In this document: positions 1 to 6,327 of the stretch, one piece after another
Position numbering within the stretch: the first letter of the stretch is position 1
Layout: each line of letters opens with the position of its first letter
Source: Candidatus Cloacimonadota bacterium
GTDB taxonomy: Bacteria; Cloacimonadota; Cloacimonadia; JGIOTU-2
Assembly (NCBI GenBank): GCA_014382685.1
Contig: JACNJG010000075.1
Location: 2,026 to 9,027 of the forward strand
DNA length: 7,002 bases
Reading direction: 5' to 3'
Program-made: the position numbers and the translations under genes
Notes under the pieces: generated by a model
What the model was told of the DNA's origin: nothing
The model's input: the letters and a program-made list of their open reading frames with translations, nothing else
Databases searched by the model: none

Positions 1-905
1 AATTCATTAAAATCATCAGGCATGAACATTACTTCTCCCATCACACCCTGCTGATCTTTCCCAATCGGGGAATCATATAATGGTTCATTGCTGTGATTAA
101 TAATGGGCAGATCGTTCAGACGTGAATCAAAATTGTAATAATTGTTGTACGCAACAGTGAAAGAAATAACATTAAAATAGGTATTTATATTCCCATAAAA
201 AGCATGCCCTATCTTTGATATGCCTTCCGATTGATCCAGATAACCATACTCAGCGCTCATATCAAACAAGTCTGCATTCACGTCAGCACGAACGCCGAAA
301 ATCTTTCTATCAAGATAATTATCTCCTGCCTGCCACTGACGCACATTGACAAAGGAAGCGCCAAGTTTGAGAGGATCGAATATATCCTTCTGTACATCAA
401 GTCCTGCAACAAGGTCATTCTTGGTGTCATTATCCTCATTCGGAAGTGCACCATAAAGTGCTTTCATCTGAAAGGATTTAGGAAAGATCTCTGCAGAAAA
501 ACCATTCAAGCGGGTGTCAATATCAAAATCTTTATCCCGATATACACGCAAAGCAATACCGGAACCAAAAACCTGTTCATAATTTCCTGCTCGTACAGAG
601 AAATCATCCACCTTATATTCAAGGAACCGCTCATCCCAGGTGTAGGAAATCGACTGTGAGGTAAGCTCCTGCATCGCAGCGAATTCATCATACTTTGGAA
701 GATTTGCAATGAACTTCATACCAAAAGTAAATTTTTTATATATCATACGGAAACTGAACTCATCCGAGAAATAATTCTTCAGAGAATCAACTGCGTTTTT
801 ATAAACGTATGTTGCTTCATTCAAGCCGGTTATACGAAAATCCTTCAAGGCAAAAAGAGATGAAGCAAGGGAAAGGAGCAGGATAAAAATTATTACTTTT
901 TTCAT
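1..905 (-). CDS. DUF6029-type outer-membrane beta-barrel protein, C-terminus cut by window edge
   Basis: The frame is open from an ATG at 905 to the window edge, giving 301 codons with no stop, so only the N-terminal part is present. The first ~19 residues are a Sec signal peptide (MKK, a hydrophobic core, then LFA), so the product is exported. The mature part is rich in aromatic and alternating polar/hydrophobic stretches, as in outer-membrane strands. Residues 103-140 (SVRAGNYEQVFGSGIALR, then a DID..LNGF segment) match my recollection of DUF6029 barrels, where a G-N-x-E-x-x-G-S-G pattern precedes an R-x-Y-x-D and a D-x-x-x-x-G. These families are usually about 500 residues, so roughly 40% is missing. 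No cysteine occurs in the visible part. An AGAGG ribosome site lies 5 nt before the start, and the gap to the upstream TlpA-TonB gene is 8 bp, so it is the last visible gene of the operon. Function is unknown. A generic porin-like barrel is the main alternative. Confidence 0.75.
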   Translation of the reverse strand, partial: MKKVIIFILLLSLASSLFALKDFRITGLNEATYVYKNAVDSLKNYFSDEFSFRMIYKKFTFGMKFIANLPKYDEFAAMQELTSQSISYTWDERFLEYKVDDFSVRAGNYEQVFGSGIALRVYRDKDFDIDTRLNGFSAEIFPKSFQMKALYGALPNEDNDTKNDLVAGLDVQKDIFDPLKLGASFVNVRQWQAGDNYLDRKIFGVRADVNADLFDMSAEYGYLDQSEGISKIGHAFYGNINTYFNVISFTVAYNNYYNFDSRLNDLPIINHSNEPLYDSPIGKDQQGVMGEVMFMPDDFNE

Positions 906-913
906 GAAAACCT

Positions 914-1720
914 CTATTGTTTTTCTATTCTGAAACGGATCGGATAAAGTAATCGGGCTTTGACCGGCTCCTCATCAACAATAACGGGCTCGAATATCCA
1001 TTCCTGAACCGCTTCGATGGCAGCTTTTTCAAAGCTATATGTGGTGTCTTTGCATGAGCTGATGAGAACTATCTGACCGACGGTCCCATCCTCCATAACC
1101 TCAAGATCGAGTATGATATCTGCTTCAACTTTGTCATCATAAGCTTTTTCAGGATAAACTGGAGACATATAATTTATCGGTTCAGGCAATTCTTCAGGTT
1201 GGAATAATTCGTTGAGTTCGCTGATGGTAATATCTTTATAAATGACCTTTCTCAATTCTGTTTCAAGTTCGTGCTCATCACCCTGAGTATAGCCCTCGTG
1301 CCTGTACACGATCTCACCATTCTCATTAATAATGAAGGTTCGAGGAATCGTGTTTACATTGAAAAGCTTACATACATCTTTATTTGGATCAAAGAGTGTG
1401 ATGAATTTGAAATTTCTGGATTTCACAAAGGATTTTGCTTTATCTCCGTCCCGAGCTTTATCTGTGCTGATACATACTACATCGACGAGGTCTTTATACT
1501 TTTCCTGAAGATCGCTGAGATGAGGAAGTGCTTTCTTGCAGGGACCGCACCACTTTGCCCAGAAGTCAACTATCACTGCTTTTTTACTCAACAGTTCGTC
1601 AGAATCGATCTGATCACCGTTGATATCTTCCAGCGTAAAATTCGGCATGGTGTCCAGTGCAAGAACTGCTGAATACAAAAATAGAAAACTCAGAATTAAA
1701 AGGGAAATCGTTCTTTTCAT
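914..1720 (-). CDS. TlpA-type periplasmic thioredoxin fused to a TonB C-terminal domain
   Basis: This is a 268-residue exported two-domain protein. Residues 1-21 are a signal peptide ending in VLA, probably cleaved, leaving the protein in the periplasm. Residues ~24-160 are a TlpA/AhpC-TSA-like thioredoxin fold: MPNFTLEDINGD entry strand, active site WCGPC with Cys58 and Cys61, and cis-proline Pro126 in TIPRTF. A linker (~161-182, acidic and proline-rich) leads to residues ~183-266, which match the TonB C-terminal domain: SPVYPEKAYD, then DLEVMEDGTV, then FEKAAIEAVQEWIFEP and YPIRFRI at the end. Thioredoxins of this kind reduce or exchange disulfides outside the inner membrane; TonB C-terminal domains contact outer-membrane proteins. 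The start is clear: the ATG shares its A with the stop of the upstream Omp28-like gene (TAATG), with a GGGGAG ribosome site just before. There is no N-terminal TonB-type proline-rich spacer, so energy transduction by ExbBD is doubtful. Three extra cysteines (83, 117, 223) lie outside the active site. Confidence 0.88.
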   Translation of the reverse strand: MKRTISLLILSFLFLYSAVLALDTMPNFTLEDINGDQIDSDELLSKKAVIVDFWAKWCGPCKKALPHLSDLQEKYKDLVDVVCISTDKARDGDKAKSFVKSRNFKFITLFDPNKDVCKLFNVNTIPRTFIINENGEIVYRHEGYTQGDEHELETELRKVIYKDITISELNELFQPEELPEPINYMSPVYPEKAYDDKVEADIILDLEVMEDGTVGQIVLISSCKDTTYSFEKAAIEAVQEWIFEPVIVDEEPVKARLLYPIRFRIEKQ

Positions 1721-2802
1721 TAAATACTCCCCTTCTCAAGTAAAATATCTTCTTCTATCACATTATAAATTTTACACGTATCTGCATTATAGGGATCTTC
1801 AAGAGTTTGCAGCCATACATAGAGCACAATGTCATCAGGAACGGTTGAAGGCATTCCAAGTTTAAAAGAAATCGGATTGGAAAAATCTTCCTCACCAATA
1901 TGTTTCATTCCTTTTGCGATGACCACCTGTTCACATGGTCTTCCTGTATAGGGATTAATAACAGAGGAAACCTTTTCAACCAACGCATATTTAATATTAA
2001 GGTCTTCCATAGGAAGAGAATAGTCTTTCCTAATTGTGACCTGCCCGGATAAAGTATCAGAAATTGTGTAGGAGAAATTTTTCAGTTCTGCCAGCGCATC
2101 TTGATCAAAAAAAGTGGTGATAGTGTTATGATATTGATCATAAGTATCTCCCCCACCGCCTGTCACTTTTACCTGTCCCTGGAACATTGATTGAGGGGCT
2201 GAATAGCTCATATTATAATATTCAATAACCTCTATTGCACCGACATCCAGATCGTCGTTCCAGTGATATTCAATGAAATAAAAATCATCTCCGTATTCCT
2301 GCTTGAGTTGCTGCAAAGCTTCTTCAGCATAATGACAGTTCGAACACCATGTCCCTGTGATCACTTCGACCAAAACTTTTTGCGGCACTGCCGGAGCGAT
2401 CTGATTTCCTATGAAAAGAAAGCTGTCACGCTGAGCTTGTGCATAGTCGATGATCGTAGTATCAATACCTGCTGTCATAATGCGGTACGACACCTTATAA
2501 TCGAATTCAGAAAGAATATCTATCTCGATTGCAACACTTTCCGGTGATGCTGATGCAAGGGAATCATACAAACTTTGCATATCAGACTTTTCCATTCCGT
2601 TGTTTAGATATGTATCAGAATAATAAGCCATGATGGAAGCAACATCATCAAATAAAATACCATCTTCCACTTTAGTGGCAAAGTGTTCTAAAAATTGTTC
2701 AAAAGGTGTAAGAACCGGATCAAAATGATGCTTAAATCTGTCGCATGAAAAAGTCATAAGCATTATGATAATTCCAATTATACAAAACAAAACTTTTTTC
2801 AT
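1720..2802 (-). CDS. Omp28-related lipoprotein with thioredoxin-like CXXC domain
   Basis: This 360-residue protein starts with a lipoprotein-like signal (hydrophobic stretch, then TFSC with Cys20), so lipidation and membrane anchoring are likely. The lipobox is loose, having Phe at -2. Residues ~25-135 form a poorly conserved N-terminal region. Residues ~140-235 are the Omp28-type thioredoxin-like core: VLVEVITGTWCSNC with Cys153 and Cys156, an H/Y/EE helix after it, and a cis-proline equivalent at Pro203 in SAPQSMF. The C-terminal ~100 residues resemble the beta-rich Omp28 tail, with lone cysteines at 290 and 343. Omp28-family proteins of Bacteroidota are surface- or outer-membrane-associated; the CXXC suggests thiol-disulfide exchange, probably fed by the upstream dsbD. 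The ATG has an AGAGG site about 8 nt upstream and follows dsbD by 20 bp. Its stop overlaps the next start by one base, implying translational coupling. The substrate is unknown. Confidence 0.85.
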   Translation of the reverse strand: MKKVLFCIIGIIIMLMTFSCDRFKHHFDPVLTPFEQFLEHFATKVEDGILFDDVASIMAYYSDTYLNNGMEKSDMQSLYDSLASASPESVAIEIDILSEFDYKVSYRIMTAGIDTTIIDYAQAQRDSFLFIGNQIAPAVPQKVLVEVITGTWCSNCHYAEEALQQLKQEYGDDFYFIEYHWNDDLDVGAIEVIEYYNMSYSAPQSMFQGQVKVTGGGGDTYDQYHNTITTFFDQDALAELKNFSYTISDTLSGQVTIRKDYSLPMEDLNIKYALVEKVSSVINPYTGRPCEQVVIAKGMKHIGEEDFSNPISFKLGMPSTVPDDIVLYVWLQTLEDPYNADTCKIYNVIEEDILLEKGSI

Positions 2803-2822
2803 ATTTTAATACCTCTTCAATA

Positions 2823-4478
2823 TTATTTAGGAAGGAGTACAACATAGGATGGAAGTCCCAGCACACCAAAATTATCAAGCAATTCTTTTGTTGGGGATTT
2901 ATTCATATCCTCTGCCTGATACCTTACAAGCACAAAATCTTTCAAGACCTCTTCAACCTTATCGTCTTTGAATGTTGTTGCTTCCATTACAAGACAGTTC
3001 TTGCACCAAGTTGCCCAGAAATCAATGAGAACCGGTTTGTCTTCTTCTTTTGCTCTTTCAAGACCATCTATCAAAGAAGGCATCCAGACAAGTTCGGATT
3101 CTTCGGTCGTACTTTCGTCTGTGTGCTCGTACACCATCGGCTGGGATTGTGTTTTAAAAATAGAAACTGCTGTGTAGCCATAAAAAAGCGCAATAGCCAG
3201 TATGATCACACCAAAGATATATTTGATCCATTGCATCCATTTCCCGGGTTTGGGAAGGATCGAGAGACCAGCGCCGACAAAGGGCCACGGCAATGCCATA
3301 CCAGCACCAAGCAGGAATGGAAGCAGCAAACCAGCAGGATTACCGGAATTATATAAAGTAACCGAATACAGAATTACCGAAATAAGGACTGGAGCAACAC
3401 ATGCGCCGGCAAGCAATGCAGCAATAATACCCAGCACAAATACTGTAATGTATTTTCCCTTTCCAGTTTTCTTACCAGCCATCTTGCCGGACTGGAATTT
3501 CGTAAAATCTATAGGGAACACATCAAACATAGCAAGAGCAAGCAGGATAAAAATAATTGCAATTATTATATTAAACCATGGTGAGGAGTTGATGGCTCCG
3601 AACCGTGAACCGGTAAGCACCACGATCAAACCGAGTGAGCCATAGGCAAGCATCATACCGATTCCGTATAAACCTCCGATCAAAAAACCCTTTCCTTTGG
3701 ATTCCGCTTGTGTGCCGGCTCCAAGCACTGCAATGGTAATAGGCATCATGGGAAGAACGCAGGGAGTGAGATTAAGTGCAATACCTCCCACAACAATCAG
3801 AAGCAGTATCAGCCAGACACTCATTCCTGCAAATTTATTTGAGGACGATCCATCCGCTTTTTTTACATTTTCTACAAATGAGATAAAATCCTTACTTTTC
3901 AGATACCCGGCAGCAATGTCTGTCACGACAAATCCATCAAGTTTACCTTTGATCTCTGCGAACCCAGTATCAATTAGAGATACTATTTCAGATTTGGAAT
4001 CTGTCGGAGTTGTTTCCTGAGTAGAAATAACACCTTGCTCACCACTTACGACAAAAGATAGTACAAGCTCCTCCTCTTCCGGGAAATGGCACATTCCTGC
4101 GTCATCACAGAACTGGTAACCTGCATAGATTGTCAGCTCGTAATCACCCGCAGGAAATTCTTCCGAAAGGGTGAATTCCATCAGCAAAATTGCAGACTCG
4201 TAAAAATTTATCAAACTGTCCTTTTCGACACCTTTAGGATATTGAGTAGGTGAAAATTCGATCCCCTCTACTTCTTCAGCTTCGATATAGAAATAATCTT
4301 CCTGTAAGCTTTGATGCATTCCTTCCGGAATAGTGAAGGTCACTATGATCATACCCTTCCCGCCAGGTGAAAGTTCTGAAGGTTGAATGCTGCCGGTGGC
4401 TATATTATCCTTCGCGAGTAATGATTGAGCGGAGAACAAGAATATAAAGATTGTGATAAACAAAATTGCTTTTTTCAT
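2823..4478 (-). CDS. dsbD: Thiol:disulfide interchange protein DsbD, short gamma domain
   Basis: This 551-residue inner-membrane reductase moves electrons from cytoplasmic thioredoxin to periplasmic thiol proteins. Residues 1-22 are a signal peptide. Residues ~23-147 are the alpha (immunoglobulin-like) domain with the redox pair Cys124/Cys130 in a QFCDDAGMCHFP motif. After a ~70-residue linker, the membrane beta domain spans ~220-440, with six clear hydrophobic segments and the paired cysteines Cys240 (LTPCVLP) and Cys360 (GACVAP). The gamma thioredoxin domain runs from ~465 with WCKNC (Cys492/Cys495) and cis-proline Pro543 in GLPSYV. All six catalytic cysteines are present. The protein ends only seven residues after that proline motif (VVLLPK), so the last strand and helix of the usual thioredoxin fold are absent; the stop is followed at once by the next gene. 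E. coli DsbD has eight membrane spans, so this is also a compact membrane domain. It heads the operon, with GGAG 5 nt before the ATG. It probably feeds the two downstream CXXC proteins. Confidence 0.92.
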   Translation of the reverse strand: MKKAILFITIFIFLFSAQSLLAKDNIATGSIQPSELSPGGKGMIIVTFTIPEGMHQSLQEDYFYIEAEEVEGIEFSPTQYPKGVEKDSLINFYESAILLMEFTLSEEFPAGDYELTIYAGYQFCDDAGMCHFPEEEELVLSFVVSGEQGVISTQETTPTDSKSEIVSLIDTGFAEIKGKLDGFVVTDIAAGYLKSKDFISFVENVKKADGSSSNKFAGMSVWLILLLIVVGGIALNLTPCVLPMMPITIAVLGAGTQAESKGKGFLIGGLYGIGMMLAYGSLGLIVVLTGSRFGAINSSPWFNIIIAIIFILLALAMFDVFPIDFTKFQSGKMAGKKTGKGKYITVFVLGIIAALLAGACVAPVLISVILYSVTLYNSGNPAGLLLPFLLGAGMALPWPFVGAGLSILPKPGKWMQWIKYIFGVIILAIALFYGYTAVSIFKTQSQPMVYEHTDESTTEESELVWMPSLIDGLERAKEEDKPVLIDFWATWCKNCLVMEATTFKDDKVEEVLKDFVLVRYQAEDMNKSPTKELLDNFGVLGLPSYVVLLPK

Positions 4479-4593
4479 ACGAGCTCCATGAGTATGATTA
4501 TATAGAAAAATTTATTCAAATTTTTTTGAATGTAAATGTTTGTCAATTTTGCAGGAGTATTTTCAGATCTTATTTTATAGAAATCTTTTATCG
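4479..4593 (-). promoter_or_regulatory. Intergenic region with candidate promoter for the dsbD operon
   Basis: This is the only gap in front of the four-gene operon, so a promoter is expected here. It is very AT-rich. Read on the minus strand it contains TTGACA (4546-4541), a TTTACA followed 16 nt later by TAAATT, and TATAAT (4502-4497) about 20 nt before the start codon. The TTGACA and TATAAT boxes are 38 nt apart, too far to form one sigma70 promoter, and the TTTACA/TAAATT pair is a weak match. A perfect 7-bp inverted repeat, ATTCAAA-tttt-TTTGAAT (4514-4531), lies between them and could be an operator or chance in AT-rich DNA. No strong terminator for the upstream response regulator is seen. 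The exact promoter cannot be fixed from sequence alone. Confidence 0.3.
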
Positions 4594-6042
4594 TTATGTG
4601 GTATGTTTTTTGCTAAAAACAAATACGCCATTCTTTAGAATTCCTACAGCATTTTCAACGACACCAGGATCATATAGAATGCCTTTGTTATCCTCTATTT
4701 CCTCAAGGGCGATCTCTATTCCAAGACTTTGACGATATGGTCGGTCGTTTGCCATTGCCTCTACAACGTCAGCAACTGCAAGGATCCTTGCTTCCATCAG
4801 GATTTCGTCATTTTTCAGACCGTTAGGATAACCGCTACCATCAAAGCGCTCATGATGTTGAAGAACCATTTTTGCAACCTGCCATGGGAAATCCAGATCC
4901 TTTAAAAGTTCGTACCCTACTGTGGGGTGATATTTGATCTGCTCCCATTCTTTATCTGTAAGCATTTCCGACTTATTCAATATCCGGATCGGCACCTTGA
5001 TCTTACCAATATCGTGCATGGTCCCGCCTATACGGATACCTTCGATCATATCGGATGGAAATTTCATTTTCTCTGCAATGGCAATCCCAAGTTGAGCCAC
5101 ATTATGCTGATGACCCGCTGTGTAGGGATCCCGCAATTCAACAACATTGGCAAGCACATTTACAGTATCCTGGATTAGCTTCTGCAATCTTTCATAACTT
5201 GCCTTAAGCTCATCTTCAGCTTGTTTCCTGTCTGTGATATCTCGATATATACCATACACTGCTGCTTGCTTTCCTTCTATAATGATAGGTGTGCCGAGAA
5301 CGGATACAGCCAGCAATTTACCGCTTTTGGTTTTACGCTTTGTTTCGATCCGTATATCTTTGCCACCTGCAACTTGCTTCGTGTATTCAGTAGCTTCTTT
5401 TAAAAGCTCATCAGTAGAAATGAGTTTATCAAGCACTTTCCAAATTGCTTCTTCCTCAGTATAACCAAACATTTCTGAGAATGATCGGTTTATCTGTAAT
5501 ATTTTCCCATCATTCGAGGAAATTACCACTGCTTCCGGCGAACTTTCAAAAAGATGCTCGAAATATGCCTTCTGCTCCCGAAGCGCTTCGTCAGATCTCT
5601 TGCGTTCCTCTTCCTTCCTTTCTATCTCCTTTTGAAGTAAAATGCCGTTGCCCAATTCCCGGATCAAGTTCATGAGCTTACTAACATTAACCGGTTTGAG
5701 AATAAAACCATGAACTCCAAGTTCTATTGCTTTGAGAAAATAGTTTATTTCTCCATAAGCTGACACTACGATAAATTTCGTTGAAGGTTCGATTTCCTTG
5801 ATCTTCTCGATCATTTCCAGCCCGTTCATGACAGGCATCTTTATATCTGTTACAACGATTTGTGGCTTATGCTTTTTGAATATCTTAAGTCCAATTTCCC
5901 CATCAGGTGCGGTGTAAACATCTTGGATCTTACGTTCCATCATCGTATTGATCGAACGGAGAATGACACCTTCATCCTCGACATACATAATTGATAAGGG
6001 TAAAAGGGCTTTTGGTGTTTCTTTAATTGGTTGTGATTTCAA
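4594..6042 (-). CDS. Response regulator, REC-PAS-HD-GYP, predicted cyclic-di-GMP phosphodiesterase
   Basis: This is a 482-residue cytoplasmic signalling protein. Residues ~14-130 are a receiver domain with acidic Glu22/Asp23, phospho-acceptor Asp66 (VVTDIKMP), Ser94 and Lys116 (LKPVN), all intact. A charged helical linker (~133-160) leads to a PAS domain (~160-272) ending in the usual DITDRKQAE, then a second helix to an HD-GYP domain (~290-475). That domain keeps DPYTAGHQ with His311, MHDIGK with His343/Asp344, YHP with His372, HHERFDGSGYP (His396/His397 and the GYP at 404-406) and ADVVEAM. The catalytic metal ligands and the GYP are therefore present, and hydrolysis of cyclic-di-GMP is predicted. 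The start codon is TTG, preceded by AGGAG 12 nt upstream; the next in-frame ATG (residue 19) has no ribosome site and would cut into the first receiver strand. The start overlaps the end of the histidine kinase remnant by 20 bp, typical of a coupled kinase-regulator pair. With that kinase broken, the regulator may be orphaned. Confidence 0.9.
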   Translation of the reverse strand: MKSQPIKETPKALLPLSIMYVEDEGVILRSINTMMERKIQDVYTAPDGEIGLKIFKKHKPQIVVTDIKMPVMNGLEMIEKIKEIEPSTKFIVVSAYGEINYFLKAIELGVHGFILKPVNVSKLMNLIRELGNGILLQKEIERKEEERKRSDEALREQKAYFEHLFESSPEAVVISSNDGKILQINRSFSEMFGYTEEEAIWKVLDKLISTDELLKEATEYTKQVAGGKDIRIETKRKTKSGKLLAVSVLGTPIIIEGKQAAVYGIYRDITDRKQAEDELKASYERLQKLIQDTVNVLANVVELRDPYTAGHQHNVAQLGIAIAEKMKFPSDMIEGIRIGGTMHDIGKIKVPIRILNKSEMLTDKEWEQIKYHPTVGYELLKDLDFPWQVAKMVLQHHERFDGSGYPNGLKNDEILMEARILAVADVVEAMANDRPYRQSLGIEIALEEIEDNKGILYDPGVVENAVGILKNGVFVFSKKHTT

Positions 6043-6271
6043 TGGTAAAAGCTGCTCCTTTCTCGGTATTCTGCACTGTAAGAGAACCTTTCATATTCTT
6101 CTCGATAAGCATTTTTGACATATATAGACCTAATCCTGTTCCGATTAAATTTTCTTTCGTAGAAAAATATGGTTCGAATATTTTGTCAATCATTTCATTA
6201 TCCTTCAGCAGACTGGAGTTCACCTCTTTTCGGGTGGACTTCAGAATGCATTGTTGATCTTTTCGTCTCAA
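6023..6271 (-). pseudogene. 3' remnant of a sensor histidine kinase (ATP-binding domain end)
   Basis: Only the end of a HATPase_c domain survives. From about residue 27 of the 82-codon open frame it reads MIDKIFEPYFSTKE (F box), then GTGLGLYMSK (G2 box), and ends in a typical AAFTIEI strand. The phospho-accepting His box, the N box and the DxGxG G1 box are all absent, so it cannot be a working kinase. The first ~23 codons (6271-6204) are not kinase: they are translation of the 85-bp repeat shared with 6918-7002. Kinase homology begins right after position 6203, so the gene appears to have been cut by the repeat/transposase insertion. The frame is open back to 6334 without a good start; 6271 is a TTG. 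A likelier start, if it is translated at all, is the ATG at 6193 behind AAGGA. The stop lies inside the start region of the response regulator. The missing 5' part may lie beyond 7002. Confidence 0.8.
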
Positions 6272-6288
6272 GTCCAGTTTCGCTGCGC
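6204..6288. repeat. 85-bp direct repeat, copy 1, hairpin-containing (REP-like)
   Basis: It is identical over 85 bases to 6918-7002. It holds an inverted repeat at 6213-6224/6233-6244 (CTGGAGTTCACC, 8-base loop, GGTGGACTTCAG) whose 12 positions all pair on the plus strand, two as G:T. Its right part (6265-6277) forms one arm of a second hairpin that continues past the repeat to 6305. It ends in TTTCGCTGCGC, the GC-rich kind of tract seen in REP elements. It lies between the kinase remnant and the transposase gene. Confidence 0.85.
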
Positions 6289-6305
6289 TCTTCTGAACTC
6301 GAGTC
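6265..6305 (-). repeat. Second REP-like imperfect hairpin
   Basis: The arms are 6265-6277 and 6293-6305 with a 15-base loop. On the minus strand GACTCGAGTTCAG pairs with CTGGACTTGAGAC at 12 of 13 positions (two G:U, one A-A mismatch). On the plus strand only 10 of 13 pair. Its arms share the CTGGAnTT and GAnTTCAG cores with the first hairpin. In the second repeat copy the matching structure would be cut by the window end. Confidence 0.55.
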
Positions 6306-6327
6306 TCGACTTTTTTGAACTCGAGTC
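6295..6327. repeat. Two copies of GAACTCGAGTC, 22 bp apart
   Basis: The 11-mer GAACTCGAGTC occurs at 6295-6305 and 6317-6327, immediately before the transposase stop codon. Each copy contains the 8-bp palindrome ACTCGAGT, and the first copy is also an arm of the second hairpin. The spacer is TCGACTTTTTT. This looks like a partial tandem duplication of a REP arm. It could also act as a weak transcript-end structure, though no proper stem with a T tract is formed. Confidence 0.5.

Noticed and set aside
231..659. Plus-strand open frame of 142 codons
   Set aside because: It lies wholly opposite the DUF6029-type barrel gene, has no recognisable domain or ribosome site, and its composition is that of an antisense shadow.
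1271..1672. Plus-strand open frame opposite the TlpA-TonB gene
   Set aside because: It is antisense to clearly conserved coding sequence, including the WCGPC region; cysteine/phenylalanine-rich nonsense protein.
2803..2822. Frameshifted continuation of the DsbD gamma domain into the next gene
   Set aside because: The +1 frame gives a helix-like stretch but not the expected next strand, and it runs straight into the signal peptide of the Omp28-like gene, which has its own ribosome site.
3202..3645. Plus-strand open frame of 147 codons opposite dsbD
   Set aside because: It is a shadow of the membrane domain of DsbD, with no domain or start signal.
4497..4546. TTGACA and TATAAT as one sigma70 promoter
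   Set aside because: The boxes are 38 nt apart rather than about 17, so they cannot work together; kept only as separate weak candidates.
4565..4586. Possible terminator stem after the response regulator (AGATCT/AAATCT)
   Set aside because: The stem is only 6 bp with a G:U pair and a 10-base loop, and no T tract follows it in the direction of transcription.
6204..6271. N-terminal part of the 82-codon frame as a genuine new domain
   Set aside because: This stretch is the 85-bp repeat, also present outside any kinase at 6918-7002, so its translation is incidental.
6299..6309. Palindrome TCGAGTCTCGA followed by a T run as a plus-strand terminator
   Set aside because: The centre leaves no real loop; allowing one leaves a 4-bp stem, and there is no plus-strand gene to terminate.
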